Positions 16,680 to 25,035 of a DNA stretch of 64,000 bases are shown one piece after another. The notes under the pieces are model-generated. The model did no database searches. It was not told where the DNA came from and worked only from the letters and a program-made list of their open reading frames with translations. The first letter of the stretch is position 1. Each line of letters opens with the position of its first letter. Location: assembly GCF_024169925.1 (NCBI RefSeq), contig NZ_JALJXF010000001.1, positions 27,501 through 91,500 of the forward strand, given 5' to 3'. The translations under genes were made by a program, and so were the position numbers. The DNA is from Methylorubrum extorquens. Its GTDB lineage: Bacteria > Pseudomonadota > Alphaproteobacteria > Rhizobiales > Beijerinckiaceae.

Positions 16680-16912
16680 ATGCAGCAAGCTTAGTTTGCG
16701 GCAGCTTGCGCAAAATGGGCGGTATAGGGCCAACTCCGTTTTCCCAATTCTAGCAACCGCTTGGAGCCATCCTGGCATAGCGCTATCCGAGGCTTGCGGC
16801 AGCTTGCGCAAGCTTGCTGCAGAAGCTTGCGGCAAGTAAAATCAATCACTTAGCAGGGTTTTGGTCGGAAGCTTGCTGCAAAACAGGGGAAGCTTGCTGC
16901 AAGCTTGCGGCA
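16680..16912. repeat. GCTTGC(G/T)GCA repeats between the terminase and primase genes
   Basis: About eight copies of the decamer CTTGC(G/T)GCA(A/G) cluster in 230 bases (near 16695, 16793, 16813, 16825, 16872, 16892 and 16903, plus one in reverse orientation at 16681). AGCTTGCGCAAGCT at 16801-16814 is a perfect palindrome. They overlap the 3' end of the primase gene and the space before terS. Such an array could be an iteron origin for the adjacent primase/helicase or a packaging site for TerS. Confidence 0.55.
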
Positions 16913-19275
16913 GACCCTGCTGCAGAGATTTGAGCCCGATCGACCGAAGAACTCGCTGCGATTTCGCCCGATGCGGACAGTTTGTCCGGCACGACGCGCA
17001 GGCCAAAAGTTTGACGGCGGCTTTTGTCCTGTCCGATCGAATGTTCGACGACGGCGCCACGGGACACCAGTCGATCCAGCGCCGCCTGCAGTTCGTCCGC
17101 CGGGAAGTCGCCGAACTGCTCGGGTTCCAACTCGCAGAGACGCCTCACGGCTGAATAGGGCGATGTGCGGCCAACCTTCAGCCGCTCGCCGGGAAGCGCC
17201 TCGATCCCTTGGACGATGGCTGCCTCGGCCCTGTCGGCGAGTTGCGGCACCGCGCCGTTTGCGAAGACCGAAGCGCCCGGCACGCCGGAGGCCATGACAA
17301 CCTCGAAGGCGCCTCGCGCCCACCGCATGGTGATGCTCGACCCCGCCGGGCCATAGTTCGATTTCTTGCTTTCGAGGATGCGCGTATCCGTCGACATAGA
17401 GGCCGGCGCGCCCTTCCGCGGCTCCGGTCGCCGGAGATAGAGCCGGGACCGGCAGGCGTTGTTCCAAGCTGTCGAGCCGGAGCTACCGTCACCGGACGAC
17501 TTGCCAGCCTGGGACGGGTGGCCGAGCGCGATCACCGTGCAGCCGACTTCACGGGCCAGCCGGCGCAGGCAGCCCTTCACGAACGCGCTGACCTGGGCGC
17601 GGTCGAAGTCGATTCCGGAGAAGATGTCGGCCAACGTGTCGAGCACGATGACGGTGGCCCCAAAGGCGAGCGCCTCGGCGCGCAACGCACGCCAGACGTC
17701 GGTCAGCTTCATCCTTCCGGTTTGCCGATCGAACTCGGCCAGGAAATTATCTTCGCCGGCGCGCGGGATCATCCGCAGGGCGCCTAGATCCCGGCAGTCG
17801 ACGCCGAGGGCCCGGTTGATGTCGTCTTGCCGCCGATGGAGCTCGTCGGCGTCATCCTCGCAGAGAAATAGGATAGTGCGTGCGGCTCGCACTTCCTGGC
17901 CAAGCCACCGCCGGGCGGTCGCCGCCGCTGTGGCATACTGGTGGATCAGCAGCGTTTTGCCGACGCCACCATCGCCGTAGAGCAGGGTCACTTCATTCTT
18001 AGGGATGAGGCTTGGCGCCTCCCACTCCCGTATCGGCGCCGGCCGATCCTGCCAATCGCGAGGGTCGATGCCCCCAAGCGTGGTTGGCCGCTCCGCTGCC
18101 TGCGCCACCACTGGCGCGCCGAATGCGCTCGTGTCCGGCTCGTCCGTGATCGGCTCGAAAAACAGCTCCGGAGGCGTCAGCACCTTACCGGCGGCGCGCG
18201 ATGCGCGCGAGCGCAGGAAGTCGATGCCAAGGCCGAAGGGGCTTTTGATGCTCCAGTAGGTGCGTTCGTCGAAACCGGGATCGATCTCGCCATCTTCCCA
18301 GCGGTCGCACCACTCGCGGAACATCTCCAAGCCCGCGTCCGGATCGTCCTGCAGGGCGCCCCGGATGGCTGCAGCCATTGCACAGTAGCCGTCATAGTCC
18401 GGCACGTCGTTCGGGATTCGGGCGACAAGCTGCCGGACCTCTTCCACCGCGCCCATCAGGGATGCCTGGACAACGGTCCTACGGTCGACAGCGGCCGCGC
18501 CAGACCGCGGGGCGTTCGCCTCTGGCAATTTGGCGGTGATCTCGGCGAAGAACCCCTCGATCTGCTCGGCCGAGACCTCCGTCAGCTCGTCGTAGGCCGG
18601 CACGCCCTCCGGCCACTCATACCGCTTGTTGAGGCTCGGATAGTCGCCGGCCGCCACGTACTGCCGCCCTGCCGCGAGCAGCTCCACGCGCGGGCGCTTG
18701 GCCGGTTCGAACGCCGTGCCGTCGTCGAACAGGACGACGCGGTACCCCACGGCGTCAATGTCCTCGACGCGCACCCGGTAGGGCAAGAGCAGCTTCGGGG
18801 GCCGCCCAATCCGCCAGGATGCCGGTCCGAGCGTCTCGTGAGCCTGCACCATCACCCGTCGCGCCCACTTCTCGGACAGGCTGTCGATGTCGATGGCGAT
18901 GTGGCCCTCGCCGGTGCGGATGCCGACGCCAGCGCCGGCCGCTTGACATTCGTCGAACTCGGCCGCCGATAGCTCGACGGCGTGCCAGTTGAAGCCACGC
19001 CATCCGTTCGGCCCGGGCCTGCCTACGGCCTTGCCGCGGCTGCCGGGGCGCCGCGCCAGGGAAGAGGCGGGAGAGAGCTCGGCGCCGGGCGGGACGATCG
19101 GAACGAGCCGGCGGTAGCCGAGCCGGCGGAAGGCTGCGAAGGTATTGGGGACTGCCGGAGCGGGAAGCTCTATTGGCTGTTGCTCAGATAATCGCAGTTG
19201 GAGAAGTTCGCTCAGCGACAGTCCATTGAAAGCTTGCGGAGCAGGGCCGCCACGCCCTAAGTTGTCATTCTGCAT
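16846..19275 (-). CDS. Primase-polymerase / RepA-like AAA ATPase
   Basis: 809 residues. The N-terminal bifunctional primase-polymerase domain (about residues 60-240) contains GVGIRTGEGHIAIDID with catalytic acidic residues. It is followed by a primase C-terminal helical domain (YDGYCAMAAAIRGAL) and a RepA/AAA_25 ATPase with Walker A GDGGVGKT (about residues 434-441) and Walker B VIVLDTLADIF. Such proteins start and unwind replication forks of phages, satellites and plasmids. ATG 19275 follows a GGAAGG ribosome site. The last residues (LQQASPVLQQASDQNPAK) are encoded by the GCTTGCKGCA repeats, so the array has extended into the gene end. Confidence 0.85.
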   Translation of the reverse strand: MQNDNLGRGGPAPQAFNGLSLSELLQLRLSEQQPIELPAPAVPNTFAAFRRLGYRRLVPIVPPGAELSPASSLARRPGSRGKAVGRPGPNGWRGFNWHAVELSAAEFDECQAAGAGVGIRTGEGHIAIDIDSLSEKWARRVMVQAHETLGPASWRIGRPPKLLLPYRVRVEDIDAVGYRVVLFDDGTAFEPAKRPRVELLAAGRQYVAAGDYPSLNKRYEWPEGVPAYDELTEVSAEQIEGFFAEITAKLPEANAPRSGAAAVDRRTVVQASLMGAVEEVRQLVARIPNDVPDYDGYCAMAAAIRGALQDDPDAGLEMFREWCDRWEDGEIDPGFDERTYWSIKSPFGLGIDFLRSRASRAAGKVLTPPELFFEPITDEPDTSAFGAPVVAQAAERPTTLGGIDPRDWQDRPAPIREWEAPSLIPKNEVTLLYGDGGVGKTLLIHQYATAAATARRWLGQEVRAARTILFLCEDDADELHRRQDDINRALGVDCRDLGALRMIPRAGEDNFLAEFDRQTGRMKLTDVWRALRAEALAFGATVIVLDTLADIFSGIDFDRAQVSAFVKGCLRRLAREVGCTVIALGHPSQAGKSSGDGSSGSTAWNNACRSRLYLRRPEPRKGAPASMSTDTRILESKKSNYGPAGSSITMRWARGAFEVVMASGVPGASVFANGAVPQLADRAEAAIVQGIEALPGERLKVGRTSPYSAVRRLCELEPEQFGDFPADELQAALDRLVSRGAVVEHSIGQDKSRRQTFGLRVVPDKLSASGEIAASSSVDRAQISAAGSAASLQQASPVLQQASDQNPAK
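16974..16988. promoter_or_regulatory. GGACA-N3-TGTCC palindrome inside the primase gene
   Basis: CGGACA-GTT-TGTCCG is a perfect match to the palindromes at 14026-14233. It lies near the 3' end of the primase gene, 60 bases from the decamer repeat array. Confidence 0.45.
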
Positions 19276-19377
19276 CGGAAAGCCTTCCGGCGCCCCTGCC
19301 AGGGCGCGTGGCAATGGGTCGAGACGGAAACGGCGGTCGCTCTAGTGGGAGCGAGCCGCCGTTTTCGCGTTCAGGGG

Positions 19378-19602
19378 CTAGGCCGCGCTCGCCTGAGCAC
19401 AGCGTGCGAGGAAGTCGTCAGCGTCGACGCGGCGAACGACGGTCCGGTGGCCGATCTTCACCCGCGCCAGCTTGCCGGTCTTCAGCAGCCGCCACGCGGA
19501 TGCGGGCGAGATGCGCAGGTAGATCGCGAGTTCGTCGACAGACATTGCTGCACGCTCTTCAGCGACAGCATTCACTCGCAGGGGCGACTTCGGCACGGGC
19601 AA
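19378..19602 (-). CDS. Excisionase-family helix-turn-helix protein (AlpA-like)
   Basis: 74 residues. A HTH_17-type domain at residues 18-68 (AMSVDELAIYLRISPASAWR, then LLKTGKLARVKIGHR) ends in DDFLARC. This is the typical layout of excisionases and AlpA regulators, which act on attachment sites or switch on element genes. It lies just upstream of the primase gene on the same strand and near the tRNA-Glu attachment side, which fits both roles. Confidence 0.75.
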   Translation of the reverse strand: MPVPKSPLRVNAVAEERAAMSVDELAIYLRISPASAWRLLKTGKLARVKIGHRTVVRRVDADDFLARCAQASAA

Positions 19603-19691
19603 CCTCCCAATCGGCTATGCGACGGCTAGAGGCTGCATGATCGGCGCTGATTGGCCCGCTGTCTGGTGACGAATTATGCCGTCGGAACTTG

Positions 19692-20105
19692 TCACTCCGC
19701 TCGGACTTTGCGGGACCGATAGTAGCGTCGCTTCATAGCCGCGCCGGTGACGCTGAGCCTGTCGCCGAACAGCGCATCGGGGTTATCGAGATGGCTGTGT
19801 ACCCACGCCCAGAGCGCGGCGCCGCGCAGCCCGAGCTTCGTCTCTGCGTGGGCTCTGAGCTGTTCGATCAGCGTATCCCGGACCGGCCGGGGCTTCGGTC
19901 CGGGTTTCGATCGCGGCGGGGGTGAGATCCCAAGCTCGGCGCACAGCAGGCTCACGAAAGCGCCCTTGCGGCGCAGATCCTTCAGAGCCTCGGCACAGCT
20001 GCATCCTGCACGCTCGGCCGCCGCGGAAACCCACTGCTCGAGCTCGTCCCAGGACCGAAGATCGGCGAGGTGGACTTGCGGCTGGTGTTTGGGATCAGGA
20101 GGCAT
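19692..20105 (-). CDS. Hypothetical element protein next to the attachment site
   Basis: 137 residues beginning MPPDPKHQPQVHLADLRSWD. It has a soluble helical N-terminal half with ERAGCSCAEALKDLRRKG, a Pro/Lys-rich linker (PPPRSKPGPKPRP), and a second helical part ending RRYYRSRKVRAE. The basic linker and tail suggest nucleic-acid binding. ATG 20105 is preferred to a TTG at 20144. It is the outermost gene of the element on the tRNA side. No family is recognised. Confidence 0.55.
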   Translation of the reverse strand: MPPDPKHQPQVHLADLRSWDELEQWVSAAAERAGCSCAEALKDLRRKGAFVSLLCAELGISPPPRSKPGPKPRPVRDTLIEQLRAHAETKLGLRGAALWAWVHSHLDNPDALFGDRLSVTGAAMKRRYYRSRKVRAE

Positions 20106-20186
20106 AATCAGCGCTCCGCGTTGCAACGATTTCTGCAACGACAACAGCCGCGGAGGGCTGAACCAGACCTAAGTCATTGAGCCGGA

Positions 20187-20262
20187 TGGCGCTCCCAAGG
20201 GGAATCGAACCCCTGTTTTCGCCGTGAGAGGGCGACGTCCTAGACCGCTAGACGATGGGAGC
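20187..20262 (-). tRNA. tRNA-Glu (anticodon CUC)
   Basis: 76 bases on the minus strand including an encoded CCA. The 7-bp acceptor stem GCTCCCA/TGGGAGC, an anticodon stem TCGCC/GGCGA closing the loop CTCTCAC (anticodon CTC), and the GGTTCGATTCC T-arm are all present. The 3' end points to the phage-like element on the left, so the gene is the probable integration target of the integrase whose end is seen at 3-359. Confidence 0.95.
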
Positions 20263-20327
20263 TTCCTGGCCGACGGGGGTTCGTATAGCGAGGCATCCCG
20301 GACCCCGCAAGCGCTTTCCGGGGCGAA

Positions 20328-21359
20328 ATGACGAGAATCCTCACGGTGTCCTCCACGGTGCTTTCCATGATCCCCGACGCGGATGAGGCGCGCAGCCTCG
20401 TTCTCGATGAGGGAACCGTCCCCGAGCGGCTCGACCGCGTCCTTGCCCGCGTCTTCGACGATCTCTCCCGTGCCCGGCTCCAGGGCTTGGTGCGCGAGGG
20501 GCTCGTGCGCTGCGACGGGGTCGTGGTGCGCGATCCCGCGCGCAAGGTCGGGGCCGGCAGCCGGATCGATCTCAGCGTTCCGGTGCCCCGTCCCGCCGAG
20601 CCCCTCGGTGAGGCTTTGCCGCTCGCCGTCTTACATGAGGACGAGGATCTTATCGTCATCGACAAGCCGGCGGGGCTCGTCGTGCACCCAGCGGTGGGGC
20701 ACGAGGACGGCACCCTCGTCAATCGGCTGATCGCGCATTGCGGGGCGAGCCTGTCCGGCATCGGTGGCGTGCGTCGGCCCGGTATCGTCCACCGTCTCGA
20801 CAAGGATACGAGCGGCCTGCTCGTCGTTGCCAAGAACGATCTCGCCCATCAGGGCCTCTCGGCCCAATTCGCCGACCATGGCCGCAGTGGCGCCCTGGAG
20901 CGGGCCTATCTGGCGCTGGTCTGGAACGTGCCGGAGCCGCGGGCTGGCACGATCCGCGCGAACCTCGCGCGCTCGCGCCATAATCGCGAAAAGATCGCCG
21001 TGGTCCGCGAGGGCGAGGGGCGGGAGGCGATCACGCACTACCGAATCGAAAAAGTGCACGGCGACAGCGGCGTCACCGCCCTGCTGCGCTGCCACTTGGA
21101 AACCGGGCGCACCCATCAGATCCGGGTGCATCTCAGTCATCGCGGCCATCCGCTGCTGGGAGACGCGGTCTATGGCGGCGCCTTCAAGACCAAGGCGGCC
21201 CGGCTCGGCGAGCCCGCTCGCGCCGCCCTGGATGCCCTCGGGCGGCAGGCTCTGCACGCGGTCGAACTCGGATTTCTTCACCCGCGCTCCGGCGAGCGCC
21301 TGCGCTTCGAGAGCCCGCTGCCGGAGGATTTTTCGCGGCTGCTGGCCGCCCTCGGCTGA
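20328..21359 (+). CDS. RluA/RluD-family pseudouridine synthase
   Basis: 343 residues. An N-terminal S4 RNA-binding domain (ERLDRVLARVFDDLSRARLQ) is followed by the catalytic domain with the HRLDKDTSG motif (catalytic Asp about residue 158), LERAYLALV and the ETGRTHQIRVH motif. The family isomerises uridines, typically in 23S rRNA helix 69 for RluD. The start is uncertain: ATG 20328 or an internal ATG at 20370. It is the first chromosomal gene to the right of the integrated element. Confidence 0.9.
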   Translation: MTRILTVSSTVLSMIPDADEARSLVLDEGTVPERLDRVLARVFDDLSRARLQGLVREGLVRCDGVVVRDPARKVGAGSRIDLSVPVPRPAEPLGEALPLAVLHEDEDLIVIDKPAGLVVHPAVGHEDGTLVNRLIAHCGASLSGIGGVRRPGIVHRLDKDTSGLLVVAKNDLAHQGLSAQFADHGRSGALERAYLALVWNVPEPRAGTIRANLARSRHNREKIAVVREGEGREAITHYRIEKVHGDSGVTALLRCHLETGRTHQIRVHLSHRGHPLLGDAVYGGAFKTKAARLGEPARAALDALGRQALHAVELGFLHPRSGERLRFESPLPEDFSRLLAALG

Positions 21360-21556
21360 GACGATCCGCTGCGCGGCGCCGGGGCCCGGCCGGGTGACGG
21401 CGCCACGAACCACACCGCGGCAACGACGCGGACCCGGAAATCGCGTCGCCTTGCGTCCGGGCCCGCCGCCGTGAAACACCCGCGCCGTCGGTCCCGTGGA
21501 GGAGCGCAGATCGCGCTCGGGCGCCGTGCGCAGGTTGAGAGCGACATCGAGCGGAG

Positions 21557-22012
21557 GTGCTGTTGGGAAGCCGATACGGGTTGGAGATCCGCTCGGCACT
21601 GCCGGCCGATGCGGCGGGGCTTGCGGAGCTGTTGAGTGCCTCGGGCCATCCCGTGCCCTCGCACGTCCTGGCCCAACAGCTCGAGATGCTTCGGTACGGC
21701 CACGGCACGGCGCTGCTCGCCCTCGAATGGGGGCCCCCGAGCGGGATCGTGGTGCTGCACTGGTATCCGGTGCTCGAGTGCGCTTCGCCGATAGCGCAGA
21801 TCACGATGCTGCTGGTCGCTCCGGACGGGCGCCGCCGCGGCGTCGGCCGCCAGTTGCTGAAGGCCGCCTCGCAAGCCGCGCGGATGGCGGGATGCAGCAC
21901 GATCCAGCTTCTTGCCGCCGCGGAGGAGACCGGTTTGCCGGAGTTCTGCGGCGCCACCGGCTTCGTGCCGAGCGCGGGCTGTTTCGTGCGTCCCTTGCGC
22001 AAGAAGGGGTGA
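21557..22012 (+). CDS. GNAT-family acetyltransferase
   Basis: 151 residues with the GNAT fold: motif A at ITMLLVAPDGRRRGVGRQLL (acetyl-CoA pyrophosphate loop RRRGVG) and the C-terminal segment EFCGATGFVPS. The start is GTG at 21557 or TTG at 21563, both after GGAGG. The substrate is not predictable. The gene follows rluD and may be transcribed separately, as 200 bases separate them. Confidence 0.8.
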   Translation: MLLGSRYGLEIRSALPADAAGLAELLSASGHPVPSHVLAQQLEMLRYGHGTALLALEWGPPSGIVVLHWYPVLECASPIAQITMLLVAPDGRRRGVGRQLLKAASQAARMAGCSTIQLLAAAEETGLPEFCGATGFVPSAGCFVRPLRKKG

Positions 22013-22046
22013 CGGGCAGCCTGGGGGAAACGCGCCGGGACGCGGC

Positions 22047-22259
22047 CTACAGGTGGAGGAAGGGCAGATCGAGTGGCTGCGGACCGGCGGGGCGGCGGCG
22101 CGAACGGAGCCTTGCCGTCCGCTGCGCCCAGTGTGTGTCGAAGCGGTCCGAGGCATGCCGGACGACGCGTGTCAGGCCGTCGAGCCCGGCGATCAGACCT
22201 TCGACGCCGGAGCGAAGGCCTTTGCCGCAGGCCCGACCGATCGAGTGAAGAATGCGCAT
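22047..22259 (-). CDS. Small basic hypothetical protein
   Basis: 70 residues (MRILHSIGRACGKGLRSGVE, then GLIAGLDGLTRVVRHASDRF) ending PQPLDLPFLHL. An amphipathic helix is followed by an Arg-rich tail. AAAGG precedes the ATG. It converges with the acetyltransferase gene. The composition is plausible for a real small protein, but there is no homology evidence. Confidence 0.4.
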   Translation of the reverse strand: MRILHSIGRACGKGLRSGVEGLIAGLDGLTRVVRHASDRFDTHWAQRTARLRSRRRPAGPQPLDLPFLHL

Positions 22260-22562
22260 GACGACCTTTGTGAGAGGGGATCGGCGCGGCGCTCGGGGCG
22301 CCGGATGCCCGGATAAGTAGAACTCCGGCCTGCCGTTGGGACGCGACCGAAGGCGGCATCGTGGAACCGGAACTTCCGAGGGTTTGAGGTGCCTGCCGAA
22401 ACCCTGATCACCGATCGTCTTGCCTCCGAGCACGGCGGCGCAGCGGGCCTTTTGCGAGAGACACTTCATCGTAGCCGGTTCGGCCGGAATGCCGATCGAT
22501 CACCGCAGCTTCCGGCGCGGCGGGGACGGCAGGCATTAGAACGAAGCGGCCTCGATTATCTC

Positions 22563-22632
22563 GATCTTTCTGCGCTTCTTGCCGAAAGATCATTCCAGAG
22601 GAACGTAAGGTAAGGTCTGTCGTGACGTCACG
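22563..22632. promoter_or_regulatory. Inverted repeats before the GGDEF-EAL gene
   Basis: GATCTTTC (22563-22570) and GAAAGATC (22584-22591) form an 8-bp inverted repeat. CGTGACGTCACG at 22621-22632 is a perfect 12-base palindrome. They lie in the 387-base gap 22260-22646, which holds no convincing gene, and may be operator sites for the diguanylate cyclase/phosphodiesterase gene. Confidence 0.35.
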
Positions 22633-22646
22633 GGCTCGTCATCGCG

Positions 22647-24758
22647 TTGTGCGGTCGGGCGGCGAATCTCTTCTCAACCATCTGTTACGTCTTTGCGCGT
22701 AAAGGCAGTGTGCTTCATCTCCGAAGCGTCCGACCCGGACTCGTCCTCATGCGCTCACGTCCGAGCACCGAGCCGCATCTCGATAGGCTGATCCGCCGCG
22801 ATCAGCTCGAGGCGGTGCGCGCCAGCGTGCAGCAGGCGCTGCCCGTCAACGTGCTTCTCGGTCTGGCGGGATTCCTGGTGGCCCTGCATTCCGGGCACGG
22901 TGCCGTCGGCGGCCTCTGGTTCTCTACCTCCGCCGCCGTCAACGCGTTGCGCTTCGGGCTGTGCCGCGCGCCCTGTGCGGGGCTGGCGATGTCTCCCGGC
23001 CGGGCTCCGATCTCCGAAGAGGCCGCCTCCCGGGCGATCGACCGGCACCTTTGGCTGGCCTGCCTCGCCGCGCTCCTCTCCGGCTCCGTGTGGGCCTTCC
23101 TGCCGATCCTGTGCGATGGCTACACCTCGGCGCAGACACTGTTCTATCTCACCGTCACCTGCGGAATCACCGCCGGCGCGGTGACCCACGGCATCGCCTA
23201 CGCGCGCATCCCGATCTGCTTCATCACGCCGCCGCTCCTGTCGGTCGCGGGGTGTCTGCTCGCCGTCGGCGGTTTCGACCGGACCTGCCTCGCGGCCACC
23301 GTGCTGCTGTACCTGGCCGCCCTGATCCGCAGCGCGATCGCGACCGAGCGGGGATTCCGGGAGACCAGCCGCCTGAAGAACGAGGCGACCGCGCTCGCCG
23401 AGGCGCGCAAGGCCGCCCATGCCAGCGCGAGCGCCCTGGCGGAGGAGATGCGCGCGCGCGCGACGCATGACGGCCTGACCGGCCTCCTGAACCGCGCCGG
23501 CTTCGTCCAGCGGGCGGAGGAGCGGCTGGCGGCGGGGGCATCGGTCTGCCTGATGCTGCTCGACCTCGACGGCTTCAAGTCGGTCAACGACGTTTACGGC
23601 CACTCCACCGGGGACCGCGTTCTCGCCGAGGTCGCCCGCCGGATCCGGGCCGCCCTGCCGGTGGAGTGCGACGCCGCCCGCCTCGGGGGCGACGAGTTCG
23701 CCCTCGTCTACGACACGGGCCGGGTGATCGAGAGCCCGGCCGCCCTCGCGGAGCGCCTCATCCGGACCGTGTCGGAACCGTTTGAGAGCTTCGACACCGG
23801 CCGGCTGGGCGTGAGCGTCGGCATCTGCCACCGTCCGGCGGACAGCCTGACGCATTTGCTGAGTTGCGCCGACGAGGCGCTCTATGCCGCCAAGCATTCC
23901 GGCCGCAATCACGTCCGCCTGTTCGACGACGGGCTCAGCACGCGCCTGGAGATGCGACGCGATTGCGAGCGGGATCTCTCGCAGGCCCTGGCCGAGGGCG
24001 AGCTGGACGTGTGGTTCCAGCCGATCTTCGGCGGGGACGGTCGGAGCGTGACCAACCTGGAGGCCCTGGTGCGCTGGCACCACCCGGTGCATGGCTGGGT
24101 GCCGCCCGCCGACCTGATCTCCGCCGCCGCCATGGCGGGCCTGACCGAATCGCTGCTGCGCTTCATCCTGGAGCAGGCCTGCACGATGCTGTGCACGCTG
24201 CGGGCTCGGGGACTTCACGACCTCTCGGTGGCGATGAACGTCTCGCCGCGGGAGATGGCGCAGATCGCGGTCGATGAGATCGTGCTCGAGCGCCTCCGGC
24301 TGCTCGGCCTGCCGGCAACAGCCCTGGAGATCGAGATCACCGAGGAGACGGCGCTCGATATCGAGGCGGTGCAGGGCAAGCTGCTGGCGCTGTCGCGGGC
24401 CGGCATCCGGATGGCGCTCGATGATTTCGGGACCGGTTATTCGTCGCTGGCCTCGGTGCGCCAGTTGCGGGCCGACCGGGTCAAGATCGACCGCAGCCTC
24501 GTGACCGGTCTGACCGAGGCTGAGGACAAGCGCGGCCTCGTCCAGGCGGTGCTTGGTCTCGGCCGGGCGCTCGGTCTCGAAGTCGTGGCCGAGGGGATCG
24601 AGACCGCCGACGACCTCGCCACGCTCCAGGCCATGGGCTGCCCCTTCATGCAGGGCTACCATCTCGGCCGTCCGCAGCCGCGAGACGACATCCTGCGCCT
24701 CCTCGATGCGCGCCTGCGCGCGACCGCTCAGGAGCCGGTCCGCCTCCGCGGGGCATGA
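22647..24758 (+). CDS. Membrane GGDEF-EAL protein (cyclic-di-GMP turnover)
   Basis: Up to 703 residues. The N-terminal part has several membrane helices (VNVLLGLAGFLVALHSG, LACLAALLSGSVWAFLPIL, and others up to about residue 235). A GGDEF domain follows with intact RLGGDEFALVYD (about residues 345-356). An EAL domain has NLEALVRW, EITEETALD, DDFGTGYSS and VVAEGIET. All visible catalytic signatures of both cyclase and phosphodiesterase are intact. ATG 22749 is an alternative start. The gene lies upstream of rpoH with a 277-base gap. Confidence 0.9.
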   Translation: MCGRAANLFSTICYVFARKGSVLHLRSVRPGLVLMRSRPSTEPHLDRLIRRDQLEAVRASVQQALPVNVLLGLAGFLVALHSGHGAVGGLWFSTSAAVNALRFGLCRAPCAGLAMSPGRAPISEEAASRAIDRHLWLACLAALLSGSVWAFLPILCDGYTSAQTLFYLTVTCGITAGAVTHGIAYARIPICFITPPLLSVAGCLLAVGGFDRTCLAATVLLYLAALIRSAIATERGFRETSRLKNEATALAEARKAAHASASALAEEMRARATHDGLTGLLNRAGFVQRAEERLAAGASVCLMLLDLDGFKSVNDVYGHSTGDRVLAEVARRIRAALPVECDAARLGGDEFALVYDTGRVIESPAALAERLIRTVSEPFESFDTGRLGVSVGICHRPADSLTHLLSCADEALYAAKHSGRNHVRLFDDGLSTRLEMRRDCERDLSQALAEGELDVWFQPIFGGDGRSVTNLEALVRWHHPVHGWVPPADLISAAAMAGLTESLLRFILEQACTMLCTLRARGLHDLSVAMNVSPREMAQIAVDEIVLERLRLLGLPATALEIEITEETALDIEAVQGKLLALSRAGIRMALDDFGTGYSSLASVRQLRADRVKIDRSLVTGLTEAEDKRGLVQAVLGLGRALGLEVVAEGIETADDLATLQAMGCPFMQGYHLGRPQPRDDILRLLDARLRATAQEPVRLRGA

Positions 24759-25035
24759 GATCCCCTATCGAGACGCCCTATCGAGGCGGTACGCGCGGGG
24801 TGCGGTGGAGCATCGAAAGGGGGCTAAGAAAGGTGCGTTTCGGCACTGCGACCCCTGTGCGCCCGTGACACGTTAAACCCGGACTCCGGTTCGCGCGTTG
24901 GACCCTGCGTGAACAGCGTTGGTCGCTACCGGGCATGACGGATTTCCATTAAGATGGGGAGCGGCGTGGTCGGCTCAAGGGAGCGGCCATACGCTTGGAG
25001 CCCGCCCGACAGGGGGGCTGTTGAAGGAGGTGCAC

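Noticed and set aside
22755..24662. A 635-codon minus-strand frame
   Set aside because: Antisense of the GGDEF-EAL gene. The translation has no motifs and the plus strand has intact catalytic signatures.
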